From Tausonia pullulans (taxonomy: Eukaryota; Basidiomycota; Tremellomycetes; Cystofilobasidiales; Mrakiaceae): a DNA stretch of 64,000 nt. A program made the position numbers and the translations under genes. The notes under the pieces are model-generated. The model did no database searches. It was not told the DNA's origin and saw only the letters and a program-made list of their open reading frames with translations. Shown here piece after piece: positions 37,301-50,100 of this stretch (positions are counted from its first letter, which is position 1; each line of letters starts with the position of its first letter). The DNA lies in contig OX637630.1 of NCBI GenBank assembly GCA_951802195.1, positions 186,001-250,000 of the forward strand. The letters run 5' to 3'.

Positions 37301-38594
37301 TCTTGATGGTGATAGCATTGAGACGGCGGTAGTCGACGCAAAGGCGAAGAGATTTGTCCTTCTTCTTGACGAAAAGGATGGGACAGCGGCAGGTGATTTC
37401 GAGGGGACGATGAAACCTTTGGCGAGGTTCTCGTCGAGGAACTCACGAAGAGCGCCGAGTTCGACCGATGAGAGACCATAGATTGGCCCGAAGGGTGGCT
37501 GCGTGTTGTCCTTGAGAGTGATGGCATGGTCATAAGGCCGATGAGGGGGTAGTTCCGAGGCTGAGGACTTCTCGAAAACCTTGAGGTAGGCGTGGTACTC
37601 CGATGGGACGATGGCGGGGACGTCGATCTCCGGAGGCGAAGGTTCGCGGTCCAGGGGGTTGAGCGGGTCCGTAGGCGGGATAACGGAGAAGTAAGGCGAA
37701 GACCGAGTGGCGGAGATGACAGCAGGGAGGAGTGAACGCAGGCTGACGGGCGAGGACGAGGGCTTGGGCGAGGACGTGGGTGAGGGCGAGGACGTAGATG
37801 AGGGCGAGGACGAGGGTTTGGGCGAGGACGAGGGCGAGGGCGAGAGCGGGGATGACGAAACGGTGTGAGGAGTAGGTGAAGGGGCTTGACTGAGGGGTTT
37901 GGCTATGGTGGTGGTTTCTCGTGAGAGACAGGAACTCAGGCAGTACTGCGAATCGAAGACGAGGTGATGCGCTGGCCAGTCGATCGAGGGATTGTGTCGT
38001 TTGAGCCAGGGGATACCGAGGATGATCGGATAGTGGCCAAGGGAGGTGACGTCGAAAGAGAGAGATTCGGTGTGTCGATGTCTAGAGATGGTGAGGGCCA
38101 GTGGAGAGGTATGATGCGTGACGGCTCCCGATGCGATCGGGCGGCCGTCAACGACCTCGAGGGCGCGAGGGACGTTCTTGACAACGAGTGGAATCGAGTG
38201 CTTATCGACGAGGGACGAGTCGATGAAGTTGGAGGTGGCACCGCTGTCAAGCAGTGCGTATGTGTCGAAGGAGGTGGATCCGAAGGCGATGGAGAGGGGT
38301 AGGACGACGTGATCTTCCTCGTGAAAGGAAGCCGTGGGGATGTCGTCGGTGGAAAGGCAGTGGAACGGGTTGGAGGATAGTGGGAAACGGTCGACCGGGG
38401 GGAGCATGGGAGGACCGCGAGGTGATCTTCTGGTGTTTTGAATAAAAAATGAGTAAAGAGGGGGTCCAGAAACGTTATCGAAAAGCGGGGATCCATTGGC
38501 AGGTGAAGAAGATGAAGTTGGTGAGTCGGGGCAGTTGGCTAGTCACGCCGCGTCTTGATCGTTGAGGATCTCCTTGATGGTGGCTGAACGAGGG
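33960..38594 (-). mobile_element. Ty3/gypsy chromovirus, incomplete (fossil)
   Basis: On the minus strand, from the copia boundary inward, the parts are: a short gag end; an aspartic protease (LLDSGATSNF); reverse transcriptase with YLDD (VIVYLDDILIF); RNase H (FETDSSDFAVAGVLSQ); an integrase with the zinc-binding N-domain and core; and a C-terminal chromodomain (YLVHWQGYRDEEDTWEPYDH). The chromodomain places it in the chromovirus branch. The coding part spans about 34443-38407 and is followed by a polypurine tract and one LTR. The element is broken: it lacks its upstream part and second LTR and has at least one break inside the coding part. It abuts copia sequence at about 38594. The coding part is still mostly open, so the insertion is probably not very old. 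Confidence 0.9.
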
Positions 38595-41500
38595 GCGCCG
38601 TCGGCCGTCCTTCCACCCGACGTACAGGCAGTGGTCTGCCTCGATGTGGTGGAGGTCGATGGTGTCGAAGAACTTGCTGGACCGGAGGTAGAAGGCGAGA
38701 GAGGCTTGCTTGAGACCGTAGAGGGCCTTGAGGAGGTGAGCGACGAGCTTTTGCCCGCTCTTCTCTCCCTTCATCTCGTACCCTTCCGGCTGGTCCATGT
38801 AGACCGTCTCGACGAGGGGTGCGGTGAGGAACGCAGTCTTGAAGTCGCCCTGGAGGAGGTCGAGATCGTCGGTGGCGGCGATGGCGAAGAAGATGCGGAG
38901 GGTGTTCATGCGGGAGACGGGTGCGTACGTCTCCTCGTAGTCAATGCCGTCCCTCTGTGAGTATCCCTTGGCTACCCATCTGGCCTTGAACTTGACGACC
39001 TGGCCGTCGTTGTCCTTCTTCAGCGCGTAGACCCATCTGCCGCCCACCGACTTCCTGTCCGGCGGCGCGTCGACGAGCTCCCAGACTCCGTTCGATTCCA
39101 TCGACTCCATCTCGTCGTCCATGGCTGCCTTCCAGTACTCGGCCTGAGGGCTCTCGAGCGCGTCGTGGAAGGTCTTGGGGACTGTCGGTGGAGGGAGAGT
39201 GGGGAGAGGTCGTGGAGGGTGGTGATACGGCTTGGCAAGAGGCACGTACCCTGCAAACTCCTCGTAGGTAGAGGGCTGGTCCTCGACGGTGTGATGGGAT
39301 GATGCTTGATGCTGGGGGAGTTTCCAATACTCTGCAGGTGGCTGCCTGCTGCGCTGCGGCCTCCCACTGGACGCTGGAGGTGCGACATCTTGTTGCCGCT
39401 GCCTCGGTTCCGCTGGCGCCGGTGCCATGTCGGAGGGAGCTTCGTGCTCCTGCTCCTCCTGTGAGTAGTGCTTCTGCGAGTTGTGCTCCTGTTGCATCTT
39501 GCCATCTCCTCCTGTCTTCTCGCCTTCCCGCTTGTCCTCCCCCTTGTCGTCGACAACTGCCAGCGGCAGCTCTGCCTCCCCGGGCCCGTTCGATCTCTCG
39601 TCAAACGTGACGTTGCGGGAGAAGAGGATCCTCCTGTTCGGGTCTCCATAGACCTGGAGCCGATACGCCTTCTTGCCCTCGTCCTCCCCGTACCCGAGGA
39701 AGATGCACTTGATCGTCTTGGACTGATGCTTCTTGTGCGTTCTGTCGTGGGCGTACGCGATCGATCCGAATATGCGGAGGTGTGCAAGCGGAGGCTTCTC
39801 ACCGTGGAGTGCCTCGTAGGGGGTCTTGCCGTCGAGGGCCGACGTGGGAGTGCGGTTGATGAGGTACGTCGCACAGTTCATCGCCTCGGCCCAGTACGAT
39901 CCCCGGTTGACGAGGGTGTCGGAGTCATGCAGGAGGCAGGTGATCTTCTCCTCGATCGTCCGATTCCCCCGCTCGGCCTTGCCGTTCTGCTCGGGGGTGT
40001 CGGGGATGGTCGTCTGGTGGAGGATGCCGTGTTGGCGGAGGTACGTCTGGAATGCCTTTGACTTGTACTCTCCTCCGTTGTCAGTCCTCAGTGTCTTGAC
40101 TGACCTCCCTGTCGCCTTCTCCACCCTCTTGCTCCAGTCCACAAACGTCTGGTACGCCTCCGACTTCCTCTCGAGGGCGAAGGACCAGTGGTACTGGGTG
40201 GCATCGTCCCAGATGGTCATCATGTACGACCTGTTCTGGTGGGAGGGGACCGGCATGGGTGTTGCGATTAGCCTGCCAACGAGAGAGGGTCTGGTAGAGG
40301 ACCTTCAGAACAAGTGTGTCCATAGGCAGTGGCTACGAAAGGTACGAACCTGGTAGAGGACCTTCAGAACAAGTGAAGGTCAATTGCCAGGGGAGAAAAT
40401 GTGGGCTTAAATAGTTTAGCTATGTGGCAAAGAAAAGGAGGCGTGTCTGTCACCTCGCGGGTCCGATACCTCACGGGTCCAGCGCCCCGCGGGGCGCTCT
40501 CACGGCGCCACCACCACAATTTCCAACAATGGGTCCTTGGAGGTCAGAGTGGACGAGGTCGAGGACCTGCTTGGCCTTGGTGGTGGAGGTTGGGAATGGA
40601 GACCGGTGCTGCTTCCCTTGGAGACAAGGTACGCAGACTTGTTTGGCAAACTGCTGGATTTCGTCCTCGCTGACGTCGGGCAGAAGGTGATCCTTGGCCA
40701 GGCGTTTCATGGCCGTCGGCGAGGCGTGGCCGAGTCTGCGGTGGAGGATCGCGACCTGCTCCTTCTCGTCGAACTTGTATGCGGCGGCAGTGTCGCCCAT
40801 CGCGGTGCGTCCTGCGGCGCGTCCTGCGGTGTGGATGTCGAGCTTCCAGAGATTCCTTCCCCAGCTGACTCCCTTCATGAACGTCTTCCCACCCTTCCTG
40901 AACTCACAGTGGTCCCCCCTGAAGACGACCTCGGCGCCACGCTTGGTGAGCTGGCCGACGGAGAGCAGGTTGGCAAAGTGGGGGATGTAGTAGACGTTGG
41001 AGATCCGGTAGGCGAGCTCGTTGCCGTTGATTCTGGCGGTGACGTGCATGTGGCCCCTGCCGACGGTGTTGACCGTCTGTTTGTCTGCTACCCTGATGGC
41101 AGTGACGAAGGGCTCAAAGTCGACGAGATCCGCGCGGTTGCTGGTGATGTGGTTGCTGCAACCGGTGTCTGCGATCCACGGCGTCTTGTTGGTGTTGGTG
41201 GCGACAGAGTGGGCCGACTGGGTGGGTCTGGCTCTTGCTCCACTCTGAGAGTGACCACCAGCCGCCCGGTGCTGGGGCAATGGCTCGCCGGCCAAGAGTC
41301 CCCAGGCGTCCGAAGCGTTCCAAGCGTTGCTGGATGCCTTGCTGGCATTCCTTCCTCCCTCCTCCTTCCTTCTCCCGTGTTCCCTCCTCCCATCCCTTCT
41401 GCCTCCCTTCCCTTGCTGATCCTTCGGCTTGCCAACCATGCTGTAGCACTCTGCTTTGAAGTGCCCCTTCTTCCCGCACGCGTGGCAGACTGCCGTCGCC

Positions 41501-42226
41501 TTGTCGACCTTGAGGGCCGAGTCCTCGGTGGAGTGACTGCCGCCAGATCGAGAGGACTTGGTGCGGATGTGGGAGAGGAGCGAGGTGGTGACGAGCTTCG
41601 GTGTGAGCACCTTCTCGGATTCCTGGTACTGGAGGGAGACGACGTCTGCGAACGTCTCGAGGGATAGGGGAAGGCCAGAGAGGAACTGGAGGGCGAGCTG
41701 TTCGGGGTTCTTGATGACGTCCATGTTGAGAGACTCTGCCTCTGCGACTAGCGTCTCGAACTCCTCGATGTAGGCCTGCGCTGACGAGCCTTCGTCCATC
41801 CGCAGGTCCCTCAGCTTCTTCTGCACGATGAGCTTCCTTGTCGTTTCTTCGACCTTGTGGGTAGTCTTGAGGCTATCCCATGCCTCCTTTGCTGTCTCGC
41901 ACGCGGCGATCCGCAGGAGGTTCCCGTCCGAGACTGCCATCTGGATGCGGTGGAGAGCGAACTCGTTCCTCTCGTCCCATGTCGAAGCGGCGAGGGAGCC
42001 TGCTGCGTCTTCTGCAGTGGCGACGGGCCTCGTCTCTGTGCCCAAGACGAGGGACTTGCACTTGCACTCCGAGAGCGCGATCTGCATGCGGATGGACCAG
42101 GTGGGGTAGTTGGATCCATCGAGCTTGTCGAGCTTGTCGAGCTTGAAGAGTCGGAGGTGTTTCTCGGTGGCGAATGGCGACGACATGGCGGTAGTGTCGC
42201 GTGATGTGCAAGTGGTGCTGATAACG
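38595..42226 (-). mobile_element. Ty1/copia copy A, broken and interrupted by a solo LTR (fossil)
   Basis: Minus-strand copia internal region: capsid and zinc-knuckle part, protease and pre-integrase part at about 42186-40529, then integrase and the first part of reverse transcriptase at about 40259-38595. A solo copia LTR sits between the two parts. It is incomplete: beyond 38594 the sequence is gypsy. Compared with copies B and C it has the most nucleotide differences by eye, so it is the oldest of the three, though still very similar to them. Confidence 0.88.
40260..40528 (-). repeat. solo copia LTR inserted in copy A, with target-site duplication
   Basis: This 269-bp LTR (plus-strand ends TGTTGCG and CCAACA) is flanked by ATGGG on both sides (40255-40259 and 40529-40533). 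Such a 5-bp duplication marks a direct integration, later reduced to one LTR by recombination. It differs from the two array LTRs at three positions in my reading. It carries two copies of a roughly 24-bp internal repeat (ctggtagaggaccttcagaa and its near copy). Confidence 0.92.
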
Positions 42227-42495
42227 TGTTGCGATTAGCCTGCCAACGAGAGAGGGTCTGGTAGAGAACCTTCAGAACAAGTGTGTCCATAGGCAGTGAC
42301 TACGAAAGGTACGAACCTGGTAGAGGACCTTCAGAACAAGTGAAGGTCAATTGCCAGGGGAGAAAATGTGGGCTTAAATAGTTTAGCTATGTGGCAAAGA
42401 AAAGGAGGCGTGTCTGTCACCTCGCGGGTCCGATACCTCACGGGTCCAGCGCCCCGCGCGGCGCTCTCACGGCGCCACCACCACAATTTCCAACA
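42227..42495 (-). repeat. copia LTR shared by copies A and B
   Basis: 269 bp with TG...CA ends. It serves as 3' LTR of copy B and 5' LTR of copy A, the layout of a tandem array. On the minus strand a TATTTAAG box lies inside it. Just inside copy A the sequence CGTTATCAGCACCACTT is the likely primer-binding site; on the copy B side GAGTGGGAG is the likely purine tract. Confidence 0.92.
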
Positions 42496-45400
42496 CTCCC
42501 ACTCGACGTGACGAGCGCAGCGTCGAGCCCTTCCTGCGCACTGCCTGGCCCAACCCCAAGTCCACCTCTGAATCTCTCCAGCTTCTCCCAGCCCAGAGGC
42601 TTGGTGAGAATGTCTGCGAGCATCGAGTCCGTCGGGCTGTAGCGGAGCGAGATGGTGCCTGACTGGTGGAGTTCGCGTCCATACTTGTACGCGACGTCGA
42701 TGTGCTTTGTCCGTTCCGAGTGGTTGCCGTTCTTCGTCGTCTCGATCGCCCCTTGGTTGTCGACGTGGACGGGGATCGGGTCGTCGACGATGTAGCCGAT
42801 CTGCTGCAGGAGCTTGGAGACCCAGACAACGTTTTGACAGGCCTGAGACAAAGCGACGTACTCTGACTCGTGCGAGGACCTGCTGATTGCCTTCTGCCTG
42901 CGACTGACCCACACGACGGTGCTGCCATAGACCTTGATGGCGAATCCAGTCGTGGAGCGGCGCGTTTCGTGGTCGCCTGCGTAGTCCGAGTCGGTCCAAA
43001 CCTCGACGAGCGGCGAGTCGGGATGTCCTCCCAGCGTGAGTCCGTGGGAGCGGGTGCGAGCGACATAGCGCAAGATGCGCTTGATGGCTGCCCAATGGAT
43101 GGCCTTGGGGTCGTGGCTGAACCGGCTGACGACTCCCACTGAATAGGCCAGGTCTGGACGTGTGCAGACCATGAGGTACATGAGGGAGCCGACTGCTTGG
43201 AGGTACATCGACCTGTCTGCTCCCCGCATGTCTTCGGATGTGGACCCCTCGCTGATGGCAAGCTGCTTGTGCTCGTCCATGGGCGTCCGTGCTGGCTTGG
43301 CGATGCTGAGACCGAACCGCTCGAGGACATCGTCCGCGTAGCGTCGCTGGGTCAGCGTGATGGTCTTCCTGACTCTGTCCCGCTTGACCTCCATCCCTAG
43401 CATCATCCCTCCGTCCAGCTGTCCTCGTTCGTCGATGACGAACTCCTCCTTGATCGCCTCCATGATCTCCTCGATATCGTCCCTGCTCCCAGCAATCGCA
43501 AAGTCATCCACGTACTGCACAAGGAGGCGCCGTCGGCCGTCCTTCCACCCGACGTACAGGCAGTGGTCTGCCTCGATGTGGTGGAGATCGATGGTGTCGA
43601 AGAACTTGCTGGACCGGAGGTAGAAGGCGAGAGAGGCTTGCTTGAGGCCGTAGAGGGCCTTGAGGAGGTGAGCGACGAGCTTTTGCCCGCTCCTCTCCCC
43701 CTTCATCTCGTACCCTTCCGGCTGGTCCATGTAGACCGTCTCGACGAGGGGTGCGGTGAGGAACGCAGTCTTGAAGTCGCCCTGGAGGAGGTCGAGATCG
43801 TCGGTGGCGGCGATGGCGAAGAAGATGCGGAGGGTGTTCATGCGGGAGACGGGTGCGTACGTCTCCTCGTAGTCAATGCCGTCCCTCTGTGAGTATCCCT
43901 TGGCCACCCATCTGGCCTTGAACTTGACGACCTGGCCGTCGTTGTCCTTCTTCAGTGCGTAGACCCATCTGCCGCCCACCGACTTCCTGTCCGGCGGCGC
44001 GTCGACGAGCTCCCAGACTCCGTTCGATTCCATCGACTCCATCTCGTCGTCCATGGCTGCCTTCCAGTACTCGGCCTGAGGGCTCTCGAGCGCGTCGTGG
44101 AAGGTCTTGGGGACTGTCGGTGGAGGGAGAGTGGGGAGAGGTCGTGGAGGGTGGTGATACGGCTTGGCAAGAGGCACGTACCCTGCAAACTCCTCGTAGG
44201 TAGAGGGCTGGTCCTCGACGGTGTGATGGGATGATGCTTGATGCTGGGGGAGTTTCCAATACTCTGCAGGTGGCTGCCTGCTGCGCTGCGGCCTCCCACT
44301 GGACGCTGGAGGTGCGACATCTTGTTGCCGCTGCCTCGGTTCCGCTGGCGCCGGTGCCATGTCGGAGGGAGCTTCGTGCTCCTGCTCCTCCTGTGAGTAG
44401 TGCTTCTGCGAGTTGTGCTCCTGTTGCATCTTGCCATCTCCTCCTGTCTTCTCGCCTTCCCGCTTGTCCTCCCCCTTGTCGTCGACAACTGCCAGCGGCA
44501 GCTCTGCCTCCCCGGGCCCGTTCGATCTCTCGTCAAACGTGACGTTGCGGGAGAAGAGGATCCTCCTGTTCGGGTCTCCATAGACCTGGAGCCGATACGC
44601 CTTCTTGCCCTCGTCCTCCCCGTACCCGAGGAAGATGCACTTGATCGTCTTGGACTGATGCTTCTTGTGCGTTCTGTCGTGGGCGTACGCGATCGATCCG
44701 AATATGCGGAGGTGTGCAAGCGGAGGCTTCTCACCGTGGAGTGCCTCGTAGGGGGTCTTGCCGTCGAGGGCCGACGTGGGAGTGCGGTTGATGAGGTACG
44801 TCGCACAGTTCATCGCCTCGGCCCAGTACGATCCCCGGTTGACGAGGGTGTCGGAGTCATGCAGGAGGCAGGTGATCTTCTCCTCGATCGTCCGATTCCC
44901 CCGCTCGGCCTTGCCGTTCTGCTCGGGGGTGTCGGGGATGGTCGTCTGGTGGAGGATGCCGTGTTGGCGGAGGTACGTCTGGAATGCCTTTGACTTGTAC
45001 TCTCCTCCGTTGTCAGTCCTCAGTGTCTTGACTGACCTCCCTGTCGCCTTCTCCACCCTCTTGCTCCAGTCCACAAACGTCTGGTACGCCTCCGACTTCC
45101 TCTCGAGGGCGAAGGACCAGTGGTACTGGGTGGCATCGTCCCAGATGGTCATCATGTACGACCTGTTCTGGTGGGAGGGGACTGGCATGGGTCCTTGGAG
45201 GTCAGAGTGGACGAGGTCGAGGACCTGCTTGGCCTTGGTGGTGGAGGTCGGGAAGGGAGACCGGTGCTGCTTCCCTTGGAGACAAGGTACGCAGACTTGT
45301 TTGGCAAACTGCTGGATTTCGTCCTCGCTGACGTCGGGCAGAAGGTGGTCCTTGGCCAGGCGTTTCATGGCCGTCGGCGAGGCGTGGCCGAGTCTGCGGT

Positions 45401-46875
45401 GGAGGATCGCGACCTGCTCCTTCTCGTCGAGCTTGTATGCGGCGGCAGTGTCGCCCATCTTGGTGCGTCCTGCGGCGCGTCTTGCGGTGTGGATGTCGAG
45501 CTTCCAGAGATTCCTTCCCCAGCTGACTCCCTTCATGAACGTCTTCCCACCCTTCCTGAACTCACAGTGGTCCCCCCTGAAGACGACCTCGGCGCCACGC
45601 TTGGTGAGCTGGCCGACGGAGAGCAGGTTGGCAAAGTGGGGGATGTAGTAGACGTTGGAGATCCGGTAGGCGAGCTCGTTGCCGTTGATTCTGGCGGTGA
45701 CGTGCATGTGGCCCCTGCCGACGGTGTTGACCGTCTGTTTGTCTGCTACCCTGATGGCAGTGACGAAGGGCTCAAAGTCGACGAGATCCGCGCGGTTGCT
45801 GGTGATGTGGTTGCTGCAACCGGTGTCTGCGATCCACGGCGTCTTGTTGGTGTTGGTGGCGACAGAGTGGGCCGACTGGGTGGGTCTGGCTCTTGCTCCA
45901 CTCTGAGAGTGACCACCAGCCGCCCGGTGCTGGGGCAATGGCTCGCCGGCCAAGAGTCCCCAGGCGTCCGAAGCGTTCCAAGCGTCGCTGGATGCCTTGC
46001 TGGCATTCCTCCCTCCCTCCTCCTTCCTTCTCCCGTGTTCCCTCCTCCCATCCCTTCTGCCTCCCTTCCCTTGCTGATCCTTCGGCTTGCCAACCATGCT
46101 GTAGCACTCTGCTTTGAAGTGCCCCTTCTTCCCGCACGCGTGGCAGACTGCCGTCGCCTTGTCGACCTTGAGGGCCGAGTCCTCGGTGGAGTGACTGCCG
46201 CCAGATCGAGAGGACTTGGTGCGGATGTGGGAGAGGAGCGAGGTGGTGACGAGCTTCGGTGTGAGCACCTTCTCGGATTCCTGGTACTGGAGGGAGACGA
46301 CGTCTGCGAACGTCTCGAGGGATAGGGGAAGGCCAGAGAGGAACTGGAGGGCGAGCTGTTCGGGGTTCTTGATGACGTCCATGTTGAGAGACTCTGCCTC
46401 TGCGACTAGCGTCTCGAACTCCTCGATGTAGGCCTGCGCTGACGAGCCTTCGTCCATCCGCAGGTCCCTCAGCTTCTTCTGCACGATGAGCTTCCTTGTC
46501 GTTTCTTCGACCTTGTGGGTAGTCTTGAGGCTATCCCATGCCTCCTTTGCTGTCTCGCACGCGGCGATCCGCAGGAGGTTCCCGTCCGAGACTGCCATCT
46601 GGATGCGGTGGAGAGCGAACTCGTTCCTCTCGTCCCATGTCGAAGCGGCGAGGGAGCCTGCTGCGTCTTCTGCAGTGGCGACGGGCCTCGTCTCTGTGCC
46701 CAAGACGAGGGACTTGCACTTGCACTCCGAGAGCGCGATCTGCATGCGGATGGACCAGGTGGGGTAGTTGGATCCATCGAGCTTGTCGAGCTTGAAGAGT
46801 CGGAGGTGCTTCTCGGTGGCGAATGGCGACGACATGGCGGTAGTGTCGCGTGATGTGCAAGTGGTGCTGATAACG
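42496..46875 (-). mobile_element. Ty1/copia copy B, looks whole (fossil)
   Basis: The internal region has one long polyprotein frame (46835-42438, 1,465 residues) that runs a short way into the 3' LTR. Domains in order: UBN2-type capsid (KLIVQKKLRDLRMDEG), CCHC knuckle (CHACGKKGHFKAEC), protease (WIADTGCSNHIT), pre-integrase and integrase zinc site (ILHRRLGHAS...CVPCLQGK), integrase core (WDDATQYHW, RTDNGGEYKS), Pro/Gln-rich linker, reverse transcriptase (FKARWVAKGYSQRDG, QYVDDFAIAG) and RNase H (VWTDSDYAGD). Protease-integrase-RT-RNase H order defines Copia/Pseudoviridae. Flanking LTRs (42227-42495, 46876-47144) read as identical, so it is very young. I see no break in it. Confidence 0.93.
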
Positions 46876-47144
46876 TGTTGCGATTAGCCTGCCAACGAGA
46901 GAGGGTCTGGTAGAGAACCTTCAGAACAAGTGTGTCCATAGGCAGTGACTACGAAAGGTACGAACCTGGTAGAGGACCTTCAGAACAAGTGAAGGTCAAT
47001 TGCCAGGGGAGAAAATGTGGGCTTAAATAGTTTAGCTATGTGGCAAAGAAAAGGAGGCGTGTCTGTCACCTCGCGGGTCCGATACCTCACGGGTCCAGCG
47101 CCCCGCGCGGCGCTCTCACGGCGCCACCACCACAATTTCCAACA
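46876..47144 (-). repeat. copia LTR shared by copies B and C
   Basis: 269 bp, identical in my reading to the LTR at 42227-42495. It is the 5' LTR of copy B and the 3' LTR of copy C. The pol frame of copy C reads about 18 codons into it, ending RAPRGALDP. Confidence 0.92.
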
Positions 47145-50100
47145 CTCCCACTCGACGTGACGAGCGCAGCGTCGAGCCCTTCCTGCGCACTGCCTGGCCC
47201 AACCCCAAGTCCACCTCTGAATCTCTCCAGCTTCTCCCAGCCCAGAGGCTTGGTGAGAATGTCTGCGAGCATCGAGTCCGTCGGGCTGTAGCGGAGCGAG
47301 ATGGTGCCTGACTGGTGGAGTTCGCGTCCATACTTGTACGCGACGTCGATGTGCTTTGTCCGTTCCGAGTGGTTGCCGTTCTTCGTCGTCTCGATCGCCC
47401 CTTGGTTGTCGACGTGGACGGGGATCGGGTCGTCGACGATGTAGCCGATCTGCTGCAGGAGCTTGGAGACCCAGACAACGTTTTGACAGGCCTGAGACAA
47501 AGCGACGTACTCTGACTCGTGCGAGGACCTGCTGATTGCCTTCTGCCTGCGACTGACCCACACGACGGTGCTGCCATAGACCTTGATGGCGAATCCAGTC
47601 GTGGAGCGGCGCGTTTCGTGGTCGCCTGCGTAGTCCGAGTCGGTCCAAACCTCGACGAGCGGCGAGTCGGGATGTCCTCCCAGCGTGAGTCCGTGGGAGC
47701 GGGTGCGAGCGACATAGCGCAAGATGCGCTTGATGGCTGCCCAATGGATGGCCTTGGGGTCGTGGCTGAACCGGCTGACGACTCCCACTGAATAGGCCAG
47801 GTCTGGACGTGTGCAGACCATGAGGTACATGAGGGAGCCGACTGCTTGGAGGTACATCGACCTGTCTGCTCCCCGCATGTCTTCGGATGTGGACCCCTCG
47901 CTGATGGCAAGCTGCTTGTGCTCGTCCATGGGCGTCCGTGCTGGCTTGGCGATGCTGAGACCGAACCGCTCGAGGACATCGTCCGCGTAGCGTCGCTGGG
48001 TCAGCGTGATGGTCTTCCTGACTCTGTCCCGCTTGACCTCCATCCCTAGCATCATCCCTCCGTCCAGCTGTCCTCGTTCGTCGATGACGAACTCCTCCTT
48101 GATCGCCTCCATGATCTCCTCGATATCGTCCCTGCTCCCAGCAATCGCAAAGTCATCCACGTACTGCACAAGGAGGCGCCGTCGGCCGTCCTTCCACCCG
48201 ACGTACAGGCAGTGGTCTGCCTCGATGTGGTGGAGATCGATGGTGTCGAAGAACTTGCTGGACCGGAGGTAGAAGGCGAGAGAGGCTTGCTTGAGGCCGT
48301 AGAGGGCCTTGAGGAGGTGAGCGACGAGCTTTTGCCCGCTCCTCTCCCCCTTCATCTCGTACCCTTCCGGCTGGTCCATGTAGACCGTCTCGACGAGGGG
48401 TGCGGTGAGGAACGCAGTCTTGAAGTCGCCCTGGAGGAGGTCGAGATCGTCGGTGGCGGCGATGGCGAAGAAGATGCGGAGGGTGTTCATGCGGGAGACG
48501 GGTGCGTACGTCTCCTCGTAGTCAATGCCGTCCCTCTGTGAGTATCCCTTGGCCACCCATCTGGCCTTGAACTTGACGACCTGGCCGTCGTTGTCCTTCT
48601 TCAGTGCGTAGACCCATCTGCCGCCCACCGACTTCCTGTCCGGCGGCGCGTCGACGAGCTCCCAGACTCCGTTCGATTCCATCGACTCCATCTCGTCGTC
48701 CATGGCTGCCTTCCAGTACTCGGCCTGAGGGCTCTCGAGCGCGTCGTGGAAGGTCTTGGGGACTGTCGGTGGAGGGAGAGTGGGGAGAGGTCGTGGAGGG
48801 TGGTGATACGGCTTGGCAAGAGGCACGTACCCTGCAAACTCCTCGTAGGTAGAGGGCTGGTCCTCGACGGTGTGATGGGATGATGCTTGATGCTGGGGGA
48901 GTTTCCAATACTCTGCAGGTGGCTGCCTGCTGCGCTGCGGCCTCCCACTGGACGCTGGAGGTGCGACATCTTGTTGCCGCTGCCTCGGTTCCGCTGGCGC
49001 CGGTGCCATGTCGGAGGGAGCTTCGTGCTCCTGCTCCTCCTGTGAGTAGTGCTTCTGCGAGTTGTGCTCCTGTTGCATCTTGCCATCTCCTCCTGTCTTC
49101 TCGCCTTCCCGCTTGTCCTCCCCCTTGTCGTCGACAACTGCCAGCGGCAGCTCTGCCTCCCCGGGCCCGTTCGATCTCTCGTCAAACGTGACGTTGCGGG
49201 AGAAGAGGATCCTCCTGTTCGGGTCTCCATAGACCTGGAGCCGATACGCCTTCTTGCCCTCGTCCTCCCCGTACCCGAGGAAGATGCACTTGATCGTCTT
49301 GGACTGATGCTTCTTGTGCGTTCTGTCGTGGGCGTACGCGATCGATCCGAATATGCGGAGGTGTGCAAGCGGAGGCTTCTCACCGTGGAGTGCCTCGTAG
49401 GGGGTCTTGCCGTCGAGGGCCGACGTGGGAGTGCGGTTGATGAGGTACGTCGCACAGTTCATCGCCTCGGCCCAGTACGATCCCCGGTTGACGAGGGTGT
49501 CGGAGTCATGCAGGAGGCAGGTGATCTTCTCCTCGATCGTCCGATTCCCCCGCTCGGCCTTGCCGTTCTGCTCGGGGGTGTCGGGGATGGTCGTCTGGTG
49601 GAGGATGCCGTGTTGGCGGAGGTACGTCTGGAATGCCTTTGACTTGTACTCTCCTCCGTTGTCAGTCCTCAGTGTCTTGACTGACCTCCCTGTCGCCTTC
49701 TCCACCCTCTTGCTCCAGTCCACAAACGTCTGGTACGCCTCCGACTTCCTCTCGAGGGCGAAGGACCAGTGGTACTGGGTGGCATCGTCCCAGATGGTCA
49801 TCATGTACGACCTGTTCTGGTGGGAGGGGACTGGCATGGGTCCTTGGAGGTCAGAGTGGACGAGGTCGAGGACCTGCTTGGCCTTGGTGGTGGAGGTCGG
49901 GAAGGGAGACCGGTGCTGCTTCCCTTGGAGACAAGGTACGCAGACTTGTTTGGCAAACTGCTGGATTTCGTCCTCGCTGACGTCGGGCAGAAGGTGGTCC
50001 TTGGCCAGGCGTTTCATGGCCGTCGGCGAGGCGTGGCCGAGTCTGCGGTGGAGGATCGCGACCTGCTCCTTCTCGTCGAGCTTGTATGCGGCGGCAGTGT

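Noticed and set aside
38256-38600. Idea that the whole block is one copia-gypsy hybrid element
   Set aside because: The two have different LTRs, different domain order and an abrupt junction near 38594, so they are separate elements brought together.
45120-46325. 401-codon plus-strand frame in copia copy B (repeated in copy C)
   Set aside because: Antisense to the capsid/protease frame. It arises from codon usage in the young copia coding strand and has no motifs of its own.
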